A stretch of DNA of 64,000 bases from Sclerodactyla briareus (GCA_026419785.1 JAODTK010002888.1:310001-374000); one strand, 5' to 3'. Positions 23,694-36,664 are shown, counted from the first letter of the stretch. Notes: generated from the sequence alone by a model not told the origin. Numbers and translations are program-made.

Positions 23694-23951
23694 GTGCATG
23701 TCACCGTCTTTTCAGTTTTTGACAGGCATCTCCCGTACAAGATGTCCAACAGGTGGGTATCCTTGCTACTTTTCATCAATGATGGCTGTTATTTTTGTCC
23801 TCGGTCTCGCCTGAATGAAATTCAGGAGAGACTTAGTTATCAACCTACGGCGTGTGTGTACTTTCTCGTTAGCAGGGAATATCTTTCGAACGTAAGTTCA
23901 CTCGCGATGGAAACTTTTCAGGGTAGCATCAGGGTTTGGCTGTACTCTTGA
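23694..23951 (+). CDS. Possible ORF, unknown product
   Basis: An 85-codon frame; its second half reads SRLNEIQERLSYQPTACVYF and then LVSREYLSNVSSLAME. A possible acceptor (gtttttgacag) and donor (CAACAG|GTGGGT) lie inside the first part, so the frame may not be read as one exon. No domain is recognised. Confidence 0.2.
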   Translation: MHVTVFSVFDRHLPYKMSNRWVSLLLFINDGCYFCPRSRLNEIQERLSYQPTACVYFLVSREYLSNVSSLAMETFQGSIRVWLYS

Positions 23952-25569
23952 GCTGATTAATTTTGGGAATGATAACTCGTTAATTAGGTATGCTCATTAG
24001 CCTATGTTTTTCATTGTTTCATCGCGTTAGAGCGCAAGATTGGCACAACAATGGACCTACGGGGATGTAGCCTGGCATATCGAAACAGGATAGCGAGTAG
24101 ATGAACTGATTTAGATTTCCAGCCAAACTTATTCTACTAAGTACCTTAATAATTGCATAATTTATTCAAAATTTTCAAAAAGCTCGTCGGATTTTCAGAA
24201 ATGGCTTGTTGGGCATGTCTACCGTCCAGTCTCGATAAATTTATGACCAGATTCAAGGTCATCGGAGGTCATTTTATGGTGTCTTTTTTTGCATAATTAT
24301 ATGCATATTTTTGGAATTGGTCAGATATTCATGAACTTGAGGGATGCGATACCAGTTGTTTCTGAAGATAATTTGAGGGTAGGATTTGGGGCTCAGTGAG
24401 TCACATACTGAGTCAATTTGCTAATTTAGCTAATTTAACCTTTGGTCAGATTTTTCACATAGTTTTCCATTCCTCCCCCCCCCCCCCCCTCCTAGTCCGA
24501 CATAGAGAAAATACAAGACCAGTTGTACCTACTCTATTTCCGAACAGTTTGACCTCCATTCTGGGTCCATTTATTAAAAAAGAAGACTCTAACTGTTACA
24601 TCGAGTTTTCAATATCTGCCGACACCATAAACGTGTATCTGAATAGTGGTGTTTGATTGATGTTCACCTGGAAATCGGATGTCAGCAAACTCAGATGACA
24701 GCGCACCTAAAATCCGATGAAAGTCCAACCCAGCATTTGATTACCGAAAACTATTGGATCAGCCTGGTACGGATGAACGTTAATCCCAACATTATGATAT
24801 GCAGGATTACTACTTTCAACGAGAATCCGTTACCCTCCAACCAACGTAAATGATTAACGAAAGAGAGAACGACAGGAGACGAATCGCCCAGGAGCTGATT
24901 GATGATCACTACTTCCCATCAGAATCGTTTTAACTAATATGGTTGTGCAGAAGCAATATGGGTAACATTACTGATTTTTTTTACCCCAGTGTACTGCGGT
25001 AGTGGGTAATTCTGTGTGTTGTATGTAATGTAGTATGCTATGTATTATTATGTATGTATGGTGTTTTCATATCTCGGTTTCCGGGTCGTATTACGTCCCC
25101 TTTCAGCCGGTTCCCGCATCGAGCGGACGTATGGCTGAGCTGTACCTGAATACGGAGTAATGAGCGGAGTTTATCTGTAGGGTGCAAAGAACCTCAACAA
25201 GCGAACGGAACGCATATCAGCAGGCCCCTCGAGTAGAGTCGTGTCGAAATGGCGGATATCTGTTCCGGAAGGCAAAAAAAGGAAACAAAACTTTCAACCG
25301 GTTTGGGACTAGCTCCCTGTAGCAGGTGATTACCTTAGGATACGATATAGATTTCACGGGAAGATTTGTACATAAAAATCCTCAACCTCACATTTGGGAT
25401 ATGTGGAACCATGTTTGGATTTTTAAATTTTATTGATTTAGAATTTTCGGTTTGTATAACTTGTCCTTGTCGTCTACTATGCAACGCAACTAGTGGTTAT
25501 CACTGCTAGGGGGCAACATGCAACATGCACAAGCTCGAAGACCCTGATGATAATCACTCATCAATGTCC
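23952..25569. other. Unassigned stretch
   Basis: Holds a poly-C tract at about 24474-24491 and two unrecognised frames (24396-24656 and 24653-24853, plus). Nothing further is supported. Confidence 0.5.
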
Positions 25570-26590
25570 GAAAGGAACTGTGGATTGGTGATTCTTCGGT
25601 TGGAAAGCACATTGGTTCGAATCTGGAATTGTGCTTGGCCAACAATGACTACTTGAAAACATCTGTTGAAAACACGAACATGTCTATAACTATGAGCTAT
25701 TGGCTAATGTGACATAGTTAACATCTACAAAGTCCAGTACGGGAGAGCCCTCTCAGCTTGTTGAACTGATTTGTATAAAAGCTTAGTCGTGAATCCCCGC
25801 CCTTCTCTCCTGCAGTATTCCGCACTGTTTAGGCAAGCCAAGCTGTTGAAGAATGGCTGTCTCACTGGTTGATCGACAATCGGCTTTTGCAAACAGCGGA
25901 GCTGCTCTCAGCAGGAGTAGCATTTCCCTGCTCCCTGTAACGCTTGGAACCATTTCCAGTCGTTAATGTTACATGCTTTGTATGGATCAAAACCCTGCGG
26001 AGGCATTTCCAACAGGGAACGAAACAAGGATTAAAAGCATTAACTTTACGTTTTTATATCACAGTCCATAGGTGTCTAACGAAATTCAATCCGAGAACTT
26101 TGGCGGCTTTGCACATGTTGTTGATATGCGAATTTACAGAAAGATTACTCGTGATTGTGACACCAAGGTATGTATGTTTCCTTCACCATTTTAGAGAAGA
26201 AGTGTTTATCTTGACATATTCGGTTGTATAACTATCCTTTTTATTTTAACAACCATAGACTTGCCCTTAGAAGCATTTAGATCGATCTGCCAACGATTGG
26301 CCCCATGAATGAAATTCCTACCAGTCTTGTTGTGGAGTCTATGACTGTCACTGATGCATCTGATAGTTCGATACAAAATGCAGTCATCGGCAAATATTCT
26401 ATGGTAAGAGTTTTATGCGTGTAGGAAACATTAATAGATATAGAGCAAAGCATATAGGAGAATAGCTCTACAGTTTCTATTGAGTACTTGTAGCTGTTCA
26501 GTAATCAACATTAATATGAAAAAAATATCCTTAGCCTTGCGACCTCCCTGCGGAAACCAGTGGTTACTGGAGTTAAATGAAAGCTCTAGA
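25570..26590 (-). pseudogene. LINE (non-LTR retrotransposon) reverse transcriptase, degraded
   Basis: Translating the minus strand in shifting frames gives ordered non-LTR reverse-transcriptase blocks. A GVPQG-like region reads VTTGFRREV (about 26545-26575). The catalytic block IFADDCILYRT is at about 26370-26397. ANRWQIDLNASKGKSMVVK follows near 26290. NSHINNMCKAAKVLG is at about 26091-26136 and DPYKACNIN at about 25970-25996. A C-terminal region with SETAILQQLGLP extends to about 25600. This order and spacing fit Jockey/CR1/L2-group LINEs. Several frameshifts and stops break it, and no endonuclease domain was seen upstream, so it is a 5'-truncated dead copy or heavily indel-affected. The FADD motif is intact. 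Confidence 0.85.
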
Positions 26591-26744
26591 TACTAATTGG
26601 GGTGATTCATTAAACTTAAATAAAAGCTCGTCACAGCAGTACTCACCCGCCTCAGTTGAATTTCACATTATAGCTGGTATACGGTCGGGAGTAACGAACA
26701 ACGTAAGTGAGCGGACAGAGGAGTATGTTTTCTTTTCTGGCGAA

Positions 26745-27340
26745 CGTGTTACGTGCACGACGTGAGGGGAGGGGGGTGGGGTGGGGGGGGGGGGGGGGGG
26801 GGGGGGGTGGGGGGGTTGGTTGACCAATCTGTCCGCAGTTGGCTTCCGTACACGGTCCCTTTGTTTACAGTTCTATGGAATTCTCGTTCACGACATCCAT
26901 CTTCGATTCTTCGTACCCCTGCTCTCATGCGATGATTAAACACAAGTATCTCCGATTTTAGCATCCGCATCACCCATTTGTGCGAGTAAAGGCCGGTCAA
27001 CATTATAACATTTCCATCGCCCTGCTCCACGGTCTCTGTACTTTCGTAATACACATTTTTCCAGGGGGGGGTGGGGGTGTGGAACTTCCGGGGAAACCGA
27101 CAATAGGTCCCTGTCTGAGACCGACTTTTTCGATTGACTATTTGTAATTTTCCCAGGTTTTTTTCGTCGCTAACGTGGTTACGGTGCACTACGTGGGGGG
27201 GGGGGGGGGGGGGGGAGCTAGGAGGGGGGGGGGGGGTGTGGTGACCAATCTTTCCGTAGGGGCTTTCCGTACAACGTTCCATTTTGTTACATTTTTATGG
27301 AATTTTTGTTCACGAACACCCATCCTCGGGGTCCTGTTCG
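26745..27340 (+). repeat. ~425-bp tandem pair with poly-G tracts
   Basis: Two copies share 'gttacg(g)tgcac(g/t)acgtg', a long poly-G run (26760-26815 and 27195-27238), 'gaccaatct(g/t)tccg' and 'tatggaatt..gttcacga'. The intervening 'ctgtctgagaccgacttttt' is also found inverted at 51.96-52.00 kb. The 177-codon minus frame here (26749-27282) is rich in proline from the poly-G and is not a gene. Confidence 0.7.
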
Positions 27341-28749
27341 GAGGTTCCTAAAAATCGCTTTGGCCGCTCCAGAGCCCTACTTCCCAATATTCCCGGGGTC
27401 ACACACCCCAAAACAAAAACCGCCCGGCCGCATATTTTAGCGAAAGGGACCCTGTCGTTCCCGTGGCCTGCAATGATGGTCAGATCATTAGAAGTACCAT
27501 GCATACGCTTCTCAAATTCGATGGTGATTGAACTACATTTCTATGATGACTTCATATCTAATGGGATAGAAAAAAAACCGTACGAAAATTCGTTTAGCTC
27601 AACGGTAAGCAGAAAATGAGTGAATACATCAGAACGAAGGAAGGGCTACTCCACATCGAGGTGGTTTGCCAATAATGGGTCGGGTCCTTATCATTGGCCA
27701 TCTCGGTGCTTATGTTCAAGCCGTTTGGATATAGACCTGGCAGGCGCTATAGAGAGATTGTCTTGGGGGCTGTCTGTGGGGGGGGGGGGGGGGGGGGGGG
27801 TGGGGGGGGGCGGTCGGAACCCAAGGGGAACGTGCGCCCTCAAGAATCCCCCTATGGCAAATAAGTATACCTTTATGGGCCCCTAGACCCGTGCGGCCGT
27901 ACTATTTGCTGATCACAACTGGCCTGCAAAACCTTACTGAAACTGCAAAAAAAAAAAAATTGTTAACAATGTCTTGTTCACTCGGGTCATGGGGGGGGTC
28001 GACCCCGCCTCCACCCCGTGGTACGGCCATGAGACCTGGTCCTGCTCGGATACCCAGATCGTGACACGGCACGTAGTATGACAGGGCCTTGAAGGCCAAT
28101 GGTCAAATAAATATGACCAAGATTTGACTGAACCCCTTGACCAGATTCAGCCATCGAGTGCGCCAATAAGTCAGCTCCTGACAATTTTGCCTTGTGGACA
28201 TTACCGGGGGGGGGGGGGGCGGGGCCACGGGACCCTGTAATCAAAGTCAATGTAAAATTGCAATTATGAAAACCCTGCACTAGTGAATATCTCCTGAGTT
28301 TTATCTTCTCTGCATAAAGCGCATAATTGGAGCCTTGCAATCGTACTGGCCCTCCCTCGTGTGTCATAGATTTCTAAAATTCGTCATGGGTACCTTGAAA
28401 ACAAACATCTATGAACATGTCAGAACCGCCAAATATGGTAGTTGAGGTCTTGACCATAGTCCCTTTTCACTGTCTAGTTTGCTAGCAATCTGTTACAAAC
28501 ATGGCCATTTTGCGTTTCAAGTTTTTTAACAGCCGCAATGGCTGATCCTGAAATCGAAGACTAGGCGTGCAACGTCTCGGCATGGAGCATTTTCAACTCA
28601 CTAATAGGACGGACAGATAAGAAGAAGACTACGGTCCACCCTCTCACTCCACATTACGACTTCAATAAACTCCCACACATTCACTCTTGGGAGCACATGC
28701 CTGAAAGGCACCCTAACCTGCTTATAATGCATCAACATGGCCCACCTGC
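27341..28749. other. Unassigned stretch with poly-G tracts
   Basis: Poly-G runs at about 27779-27811 and 28205-28221. Frames across them (27620-27886 plus, 27987-28367 minus) are low complexity and partly glycine/proline-rich. Confidence 0.5.
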
Positions 28750-29045
28750 CGCTTCCAATCACATTGGGCGAATGCTTCTAGTTTTCAAATCAATGAACTC
28801 GGAAAACCCAGGTACCCTTCCCACATGGAGCCCATATGGGCCTATATGTGCAGTTATGAGGCTCTCATTGGCATGACCCACAAGTGGCCCAGCGAAAAGT
28901 GCATCCAAGATTCTCAAGGGTCCCATATGGGCTTGCCCAGAATGGGAATTATCTGGTCCATCCCAAAGGTGTCCAGCAGGGGCCCTAATGGGACAGCCCA
29001 TGTCCAGATGGCCCACACCTTACCCATATGGGAATGTGACCTGGG
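28750..29045. repeat. CCATATGGG-rich low-order repeat
   Basis: 'cccatatggg' and close variants ('cccatgtcc', 'cctaatggga', 'cacatgga') recur every 20-40 bp. Three overlapping frames on both strands follow from this composition. No gene is supported. Confidence 0.5.
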
Positions 29046-29279
29046 TGTCAGATGTACTTCCAAAGAGGTAATATCGTCACATTTGTTTATATTCCGCGAG
29101 ACTGGGATTTCTTTAGCTACTTTGTATAATGTCGTATTTCTCAAGCTCCATTCAGCCTTTATTCATGTCCACCTCTCCAGCCAAGGAGCTACTCATACTG
29201 TACTAACTATGTGTAGGCAGTTTAAATTTTTGGGGACCGATATCAATGAGGAAAAAGTTTGATGAAACGATAGTAATCG

Positions 29280-29780
29280 GTCAAAATGCATATTTCGTGG
29301 GATAGGTCCCCGTGGTGCGAAACGAATACATTTGTTACATCCGGCGGGCACTCTGAAAAATAGCGACTGATCACCATTTTCCCCAAAATAGACATGATTT
29401 GAGTGCTGTAATTTTGACTGAAATTCTTCTTGTAGATGAGGTAGCCGCACTATGGCATTCATTTTCAATACCATGGATGCTTATTTTCTTGAATCTGCGA
29501 AGACTGAATGGAGCTTGGTGAGTTTCGGTGACACGATAGTATTCGAAGTAATTCTCAACTCCGACAAAATTGCACACAGCGGCAGCTACGTTAAACCCCC
29601 TGCAAACATGAAGACAGCGTCAGCGATTGCGTGAGAACTAGAGTCATTGTTTCATGTACTCACCTGAAGGCAGTAGTCGGGTGTTCCGTCGAAAACTCGA
29701 GTTCATCGATGACAGTAAGTTGAAAAAAGTACCAGTTCACAATCAATAGATGAGAAGAAAAAACACGAACATCATCAACG
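29280..29780 (-). CDS. Candidate duplicated exon set, copy B
   Basis: On the minus strand, one frame reads VIDELEFSTEHPTTAF up to a consensus donor (CAG|GTGAGT at 29664/29663). A 64-bp intron (29600-29663) ends in a good acceptor (tgtttgcag). The frame then continues as RGFNVAAAVCNFVGVENYFE and on for ~60 residues. Further on, another frame reads ENGDQSLFFRVPAGCNKCIR, implying an indel. The region is similar to 29830-30180 and 39480-39779. A small multi-copy gene or an element-encoded protein is possible; I recognise no domain. Confidence 0.3.
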
Positions 29781-29829
29781 GACTTTACGTACTATAGGAT
29801 GCCATAGATCATGAAGACGCCACAAATTG

Positions 29830-30180
29830 TATATTCTTGCGGACTTGCGGCGCAACAGACTTTGATTCGCAGTCCACTTTTATAGATTTCTTAACGTTTG
29901 GTGACCCAGTCCAGTATTCCGAATCATTTAGCGTACTCCGAGCAAAACTGTACAGCACACAGCGCAACTACGTGACCTCCTGCAAACTTAAACACGGCGA
30001 CTGCGATTGCACGAGCAACGGACGGCAATCCACCGTCTATTACCAAAAGCATGTTCGTCCCACACTGTGTCTTGACTGAATTTGATGCAAGTACCTCGGT
30101 ATTAACCAGAGAGACAAAACCAAAAAGAAACACGAGCATCATTAAAGTTCCTAACGTACTATAGATGTTCTATTGATAAC
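29830..30180 (-). CDS. Candidate duplicated exon set, copy A
   Basis: Tandem relative of copy B, offset by ~370 bp: 'aacacgagcatcat' and 'cctaacgtactatagatg' match 'aacacgaacatcat' and 'ctttacgtactataggatg'. The equivalent intron again measures 64 bp (29980-30043), with donor TTTG|GTAATA and acceptor tttgcag. Joined, the frame reads ..DEHAFGGHVVALCAVQFCSE before a stop. Unspliced, a 72-codon frame starts with a hydrophobic MMLVFLFGFVSLVNTE leader. It is degenerate relative to copy B. Confidence 0.25.
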
Positions 30181-30189
30181 TCCAACACC

Positions 30190-32382
30190 CGATATCAATA
30201 TTGGCGGCCATTATCGACGACATTTTACAGATTCCCCTTAAAAGGGCGAGTAATAATCCCTAACCAGCTCACATAGTCCCCGAATATGTCGAAACGGGAA
30301 TGGAGTGGATACCAGACATGTTAATTTTTTTTTTTAACTTGTACTAATTTGACTCGGTTTTGATCTTAACAAATAGCTTCACTGAGCCCTGAGAATTTCC
30401 CTGATGACTAGACCCCAGTGAATACGACACGCTGTTTTAACGATTGTGCGTAGCCCTTGAAAGATAATTTTTTGGAGTGTGTTGCATAATGCTAGGACAA
30501 GCAGCTATGACGTATATCGCGATAGTATTCGCTATGAGTTCGCTCTGGGATATGTTATGTATTATATAATTCCCTTATGAAATCGTTTTTGTGCACAACT
30601 TTTATTTAACTCTCCTCATGATTGAGCTGTTATATGCCCATTTTAATTTTTTGAGCTTGAGTATAGGTTTATCGTGTAAATATGTACATAGGTCCTACTG
30701 GAAGACTGGCATAGCCTGTGTATTAGGAGTCCCATTCTGGCAGGAAGCTCAACCAAAAAGGCAATAAAACAAGTATAGGTTATATGTCCTTTTTCATCTA
30801 GGTTTCACAACGTAATTTGACGAGGGTGTGAAAATGGTTTTCCAGAATTTCAATAGGCCATATTCTCCATATCTTTTTGAGACCATTCCCTTCAGACCTT
30901 CTAATGTGAGAACCATGCACGAGCTCCAAAATGTACATTGAGTGAATCCAGTCATTCAGTATGTACTTTTACTTTGTATACGTCCGAAAATTCCCCGTGT
31001 AAATGGGGGAAATTCCAAATTTCACGGATCGAATTTGCTGTAGAGGCCCACAACTGTACTAATATATAGTTTTTCCCACCCAAACTATTTGTTCATATTC
31101 AAGTTCAGTTCAAGTTCATTCTACTATCCTCAACGCCAATATTACATCAACTACATGCCTAACAAGATACAAAAAATCAGAAATGTAGTATCGTCTTAAT
31201 ATCGTACATTGAGGAAGTAGAAGGACCATAAAGAAGTAGACACTTTCTAACTGGCACTTGAGTAAATTACATATTAATAACATGTATGTGTACATACACA
31301 TAAAAAACACCACAATGCTAGAGTCTTGTGGTAAGACGTTGATATAGCCTGATTTCCCGCTGGCTTTTAGCCTGCACGCACAGCCGTCATTACCTTTCTG
31401 CGTCTGTATCAACGGCTTGTCTCAAATTGTAATTTTCCTTCCAATATTGGAAGCGGCCACACACCACTGATAGAGAACCCCCCGCTTGAATATTCATATT
31501 TTTTCTAGATGGTTAGACCATAACACGTGTTTACATAAGGGCCCCCCGACATCGGGCATCCTACCGTTTATCATTTTCACAATGTAAACATGGCTGCCAG
31601 AATATCTATAAAGAAACTTCCAATTTGAACAAAGACGTGATACAGAAAACTAATTGTGGCGCAGTGCAGGAATGTAATGCCGGAGAAAGTTAGCAGGAAA
31701 AAGCGGGAATATATCGACTCAGCCATACTGCACACTACCTCAGGTATTGGATATTATAACATATCCTATATCGAAAAATTTTCAATTAAACTCAACACGG
31801 ATAAATCCAAAATTATGACATACAAAATCTCATGTCCTATAAATTTTTGCTAATATGTGTCCATTCTGGCGCATTTTCCTGTAATAACTAGGACATTTAC
31901 GAACAATATGCCACTTCTTTGTAATTGTCGGGGGGTCCTATAGTTGGTAGTTTTTCACACAATATTAACTTTATTTAAGCAATGAGCCAGACTGCAATGA
32001 TGTCAGCCCTTCCTCGATGCTAAAATTCACCAATGGTACCCAAATTCACGGCAGCATGGAAATGCACCCTGTATTAATGAAGCAAAACATGCATTATCTC
32101 TGGTTCTTAATAGCTTCCAGCTCAGAGGTTACAGCATCTCCTCCGTGCTTAGTTTTTTCGTGGTTTGCGGGACAAGAGTTTCTCAGGGATCTTTCTCGAC
32201 AATCGTTCTAACTCTCGTATGTCTTGTTTTTCTTCGCTACCATGCAAACACCGATACTTACTTATACGCCTCGTTATGCTTCCACCCAAAGTGCTTCAGC
32301 TGACTAAGGAATTGCAGAGCCTAGTGGAAAAAGTACTCAAGTCACATTCACAACGTTTCTGAGAAAACAAGACACTGAATAT
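30190..32382. other. Unassigned non-coding stretch
   Basis: AT-rich, with short frames only (for example 31116-31412 minus, 31656-31853 plus). The frame 32165-32362 (plus) ends in a helix-prone VLQLTKELQSLVEKVLKSHS but is otherwise unremarkable. No repeat structure was noted. Confidence 0.5.
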
Positions 32383-32598
32383 TCAAAGTAACCTACAAAA
32401 TAATATAATAGAAGTTATAATTTCAAGTGAACTTGGAATACAGTACACTATATTTGCTTGCTTATATGCATCCCTGCATGGCCGTTCTTTGGATATGAAG
32501 GTTTTACGTGGAAAATGAAATTTGGACTTCTCTTCTTCAAAATCCCTTGGACTCAGTACTTCTCCACAAAACTGACATTCGGTGCACTCTAGGATCAC
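32383..32598 (-). CDS. Possible small Cys-rich ORF
   Basis: A 71-codon frame starts MILECTECQFCGEVLSPRDF and continues EEEKSKFHFPRKTFISKERPC. A C-x2-C-x2-C start, then H28 and C41, hints at a zinc-binding fold, but the spacing fits no family I can name. Composition is protein-like and stops are absent only in this frame. No flanking exon or promoter is supported. Confidence 0.3.
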   Translation of the reverse strand: MILECTECQFCGEVLSPRDFEEEKSKFHFPRKTFISKERPCRDAYKQANIVYCIPSSLEIITSIILFCRLL

Positions 32599-32599
32599 T

Positions 32600-33786
32600 C
32601 AAGTCCAGCATTTTCCAACCGAAACTGATTATGGTGACGTCACATTGGCAGTGAGGGTGACTTACCATTATTCCACCACCCCCTCAACAACCCCTGCCCC
32701 CTCCCCACTACCCAACTTCTACCAATGTCCGCGCCACCACACGGGAAAGTGGTTCTATGAATTTGATAAAATAGCATTTAAACATTTATTGTAAAAAAAA
32801 AAGTTAAATACTATCATCAAGTACAGTGCAAACCCTGACCATAACAATATCAAAGCAGAAGTTCTCAAACCATGCTAAGATGGAAATGGCGAAGGCATTG
32901 AACACTATGTCTATTCAAACACCAAAATATCTTAATACCTGGCCTGTCAATTGTTCAAATCCTGAGCACTAGCATTCAACATTTGAACAAAATGATATTA
33001 TGTGACTGATTGCATTGAAAATATTATCACTAGTGTGTCAAAAGTTGACAGCAAGTGTGTTTCATAATAACACTGCTCATGCAAATATTTTTCCAGCGTT
33101 CAAAAAGTGACAGATGTGGTCATCTGGGTATCGGATGCTGAAATTTGAGAAGAATGCACTATCCTAAACCTACATGTTTCAAAATATGAGTTATAAACAC
33201 CCGGCCACGTTTCTAATATCTGTTACATCCTGGTGTTAGAAGCTGAGCGTCTGAGTTTGCAGTGTAGGTCCATTAACTACAGACACAGTAACCATAAAAA
33301 CTCTCAATGTATCATGTAAATATCAGGTATGTAAGATCAGAATGGGTCTTTCAGTTCACAAAAAAAACATAGAACAAACGATGTTAGACTGTAATATCGG
33401 TGACATCACTGATTAAAATGAGATGATGATATTAACACTGGCCTGTCTAATATTACTCTATTTCAACCAATAAGGATACAGTCCCTCTGGGTCGCCACTG
33501 CCTACATCAAAAATATGTACCTATATCTCCCTCCTACCTCAATATCACTTCTGATACGTTCTGGTACCTGCCCACTATCCTTACAAGTCTCACTACCCCC
33601 CCCCCCCACATTCCTGAATTCACATCTGCTCCTAACTCCCCGTTATTCACTCACTCTTGCCACCCTCAGTGTCGTCCCCCCCTTCCTCTCCTCCTAGAAT
33701 GATTGTAGAAAGTCACAGTCGGGGGCAGACTCACGTTCTGCAAACTGCTTCAAGTCGTTCAGCTTAGTCACGTTCTAGTCAAGAAT
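32600..33786. other. Unassigned stretch with poly-C tract
   Basis: A C run at about 33596-33607 and CCCC-rich sequence at 32680-32710. No gene is supported. Confidence 0.5.
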
Positions 33787-34014
33787 TCACGTGGGCATCA
33801 TTCGCACACCCTGCCGTAGCAGTAGCAGCTGTGAAAGTCTTTCCTTTTTCACGATGGTGACACGATCGTTGGACTCACCGGTCATGAGATGCTGCTGGTG
33901 GGTTGTTTCCTCTCTCAGAATTACACCCTCTGATCTAGGTATTCCAGAGATATTCTGGATCACTGGGTCATTTGCCGCCTTGTAGTCGCGGGACCTTGGA
34001 CAACGGAGGAACCA
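33787..34014 (-). CDS. Possible terminal exon, unknown product
   Basis: A 75-codon frame with no stops runs from 34014 to a TGA at 33787-33789. It includes ANDPVIQNISGIPRSEGVIL, REETTHQQHLMTGESNDR and VTIVKKERLSQLLLLRQGVR. Composition is typical of a folded protein, but it has no Met near its start and would need an upstream exon or a frameshift. A plus-strand frame across it (33791-33985) is the less protein-like alternative. I recognise no domain. It lies 0.1 kb from the 4-kb palindrome and could be element-linked. Confidence 0.3.
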   Translation of the reverse strand, partial: WFLRCPRSRDYKAANDPVIQNISGIPRSEGVILREETTHQQHLMTGESNDRVTIVKKERLSQLLLLRQGVRMMPT

Positions 34015-35504
34015 TCAGTCATTCAGATGAGGGGTTCTACATAAAACGACGAAACTGAGGGTTACTCCTGTATAATCCTCTGGAACAGCAGCGGTTGTCA
34101 CAACCATGGAGGACTTGGAACATGTCCACTATGGAACGCCGAAGTGCGCAAAAATTATTGCGGCTTCACTCGTTTTGATACGTTTAATCTAAGCGGAATA
34201 CGACCTAAGAAGTCATTATTCCCCTATGATTCCAAGCACATAATGAGAAAAGAAAATTGCTCGTTTTATCGCCCAATAAATCGTGGACGAAAAATGATCG
34301 CCGCTTGCGCCAAAATTCAAGGCAAGTCATGGTTATTACCGTCAGGTTTCAGTGGCCGTAATATATGAGTTCCTTAGTCATATATGCACCGTCTTATGGC
34401 CGTAATAACGACTTCTTTTCTCATTATCGTCTATTCTTCGGAGGGACATAATTAATGACTTAGTTGCGTTATCCGCCTATCCCCGTTCATCATAGTGACA
34501 GCTGGTCCTTATTCCTCCTCTCTCCCCAATTCATAATAGACTTAGTTTTCGTTATTTCGGCCTTTAACCCGATTCATAAAAAATTGATTATTACTCCATT
34601 ATTCCGCCCTTCTCGATCCATAATAATGACCGATACTCATTATGTGGCCCCTGAGAACGAGAACGTAGACAGCATAATTAGTTCTTGGTCTTATTCGCTT
34701 ACGCGGGTCGGTTAAGTATGAGCAGCATAAGGACAGCAGTAAGTCCTTATTGCACGTTAAATTGGCGCATTCAAAGAATAGTGCGCTTTCCAAAAATGTG
34801 AAAGCGCTCTCCCGGAATCAGGGTTGCCGCAGTTGGGTTTTCAGCGCCCAATAATGGAAAATGCGTGTTTCGTGTGGAATTTGGCTGCGAAAATTTTGAA
34901 GGAAAAAGCAAAAATCACAATTTGGCTTTATTTGAGTGTTTCTATGCTATTCATAGAGCAAAATTCATGTACGATATCGTTGTCGATTTGGCTTGCGGTA
35001 TGGCTTCTGAGAACCCAGTTACCTCAAGATTATCTCCATGGCGGATCTGATGTAGTAACCTCAGTGGCGGCGGAAAGCCTACAAATGGGGGGGGGGGGAG
35101 GGAAGCAGACCAAACTCGTGATGAATTTGAATGTTGTGTGTTAACTATTGGTTGGCGGGGATCGTACCAGAATTTTGTGTTTTATTAACCTCCCAGATGG
35201 CCGGAAACGGCACTCCTGTAGCGTTGGAGCTATTTGTCCCAGTCATAACACGTCTGCAACATCGTAGTTATTAAATAAAATGTATGTATGAAGAATGATA
35301 ATGCATATCAGAGGGCTGGAGACAGCAAATTCTCGATGATGGAGGAGCCGGGGATAAGGGATGTCACACCTTCGGCCCTCCGCCTCCCGCCCCCCATCTA
35401 AGAAATCGAATTCGCCTCAACGGTGAATTCCATGCCAATGATCGAGACTGAGTAATTAGGTAGTAATTTGAGGCTCACTCAGGTATCCCTTTCCGCCCCC
35501 AGTT

Positions 35505-35600
35505 GGCCATTTCCTACTGTGGTCACGTGGTTAGGGTATCGGGACTTGCAGTTGTTAGGGGTTTAGGTCGACTCCCGTAGTGGGACGAACCAACCTGGGA
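35505..35600 (+). repeat. tRNA-derived SINE-like sequence at palindrome centre
   Basis: An A-box-like 'cacgtggttagggtatcggg', then 'acttgcagt', then a B-box-like AGGTCGACTCC with near-normal spacing, followed by 'gggacgaacc'. This matches the head of tRNA-derived SINEs. The stems do not form a good tRNA. Confidence 0.45.
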
Positions 35601-36664
35601 AGATTAAAGGTGTTAACACTTTGGGTCCTCGAATTACATTACGAACGTTTAAAAGACAACAAAGTGGGACAAATTGGTGTCTTTAAACGTACGTAATAAT
35701 TTATAACATAAAAACAAAGCCGAAATCGATTTTCTTAGAATGGGGGGGGGGGGCGGAGGGTACGAGGTGTGAATCTCTTTACCCGGGTCTCCCTCAGCGG
35801 AAATTGCTGGCTCCAAGCCCATCTGATAAGCATTATCATTCTTCATACATACATTTATTAATAAACTACGATTTTGCAGACAGACCCCAGTTTTATGACT
35901 GGGTACAATAGCTCAAATTCGATGGGAAGTGCCGTTTCCGGCATCTGGGAGGTTTATGAAAAACCCAAAATGTCCTTGTACACTCTACGCCAACTGATGG
36001 TGGGCGCTCCGCCTAGATATTAAAACAACACAAACAATTCATGACCAATTTGGGTCTGCGTTTCCCCCCCCCCCCCTCCCCCTCCAAAATGTGGAGGCTT
36101 CCGCGCCACTGAAGGTGACTACACCAGATTCATGGACATGGAGAGAATCTGAGTAAACTGGGTCTGCCAGACCAGACACGACAGCCCAGAATAGACAACG
36201 AATGGAAATGAAATATTGCTAGGCATTGATAGCAAAGAAAAGAAGACACTCAAATATAAGGCCCCAAATTGTGATTTTTGCATTTCCTCACATTTTCCAG
36301 CAAAATGCCACACTAAACGCAAATTTTCCATTCTTGGGTAGCGAAACACCAGACGGCACCCTGATTTGAAAATGGAGCAGTTGAAAAAAAAATCTCTTCA
36401 CCTCCTCTTTCATTCACGGGAGAGCGCTTTAATTGTGGAAGAGAGCGCAAACTATTTATTGGAAGGGCGCCAATTTTCATTTGCAATAAGGGACTATACT
36501 CCTAGTCATTATGCAAGCCTCACTTCAGTGCCGACACGCGTACGCGGAATAACGACCTAGAACTAAATTATGCTGTCTACGTTCCAGGCCACATAATGAG
36601 TATAATCGAGTCATTATATGGATCTAGAAGGGCGGAATAATGGAGTAATTAAGTCCTTGTTAAT

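Noticed and set aside
26749-27282. 177-codon minus-strand ORF
   Set aside because: Proline-rich ends come from poly-G tracts and the middle is a tandem repeat; no domain is present.
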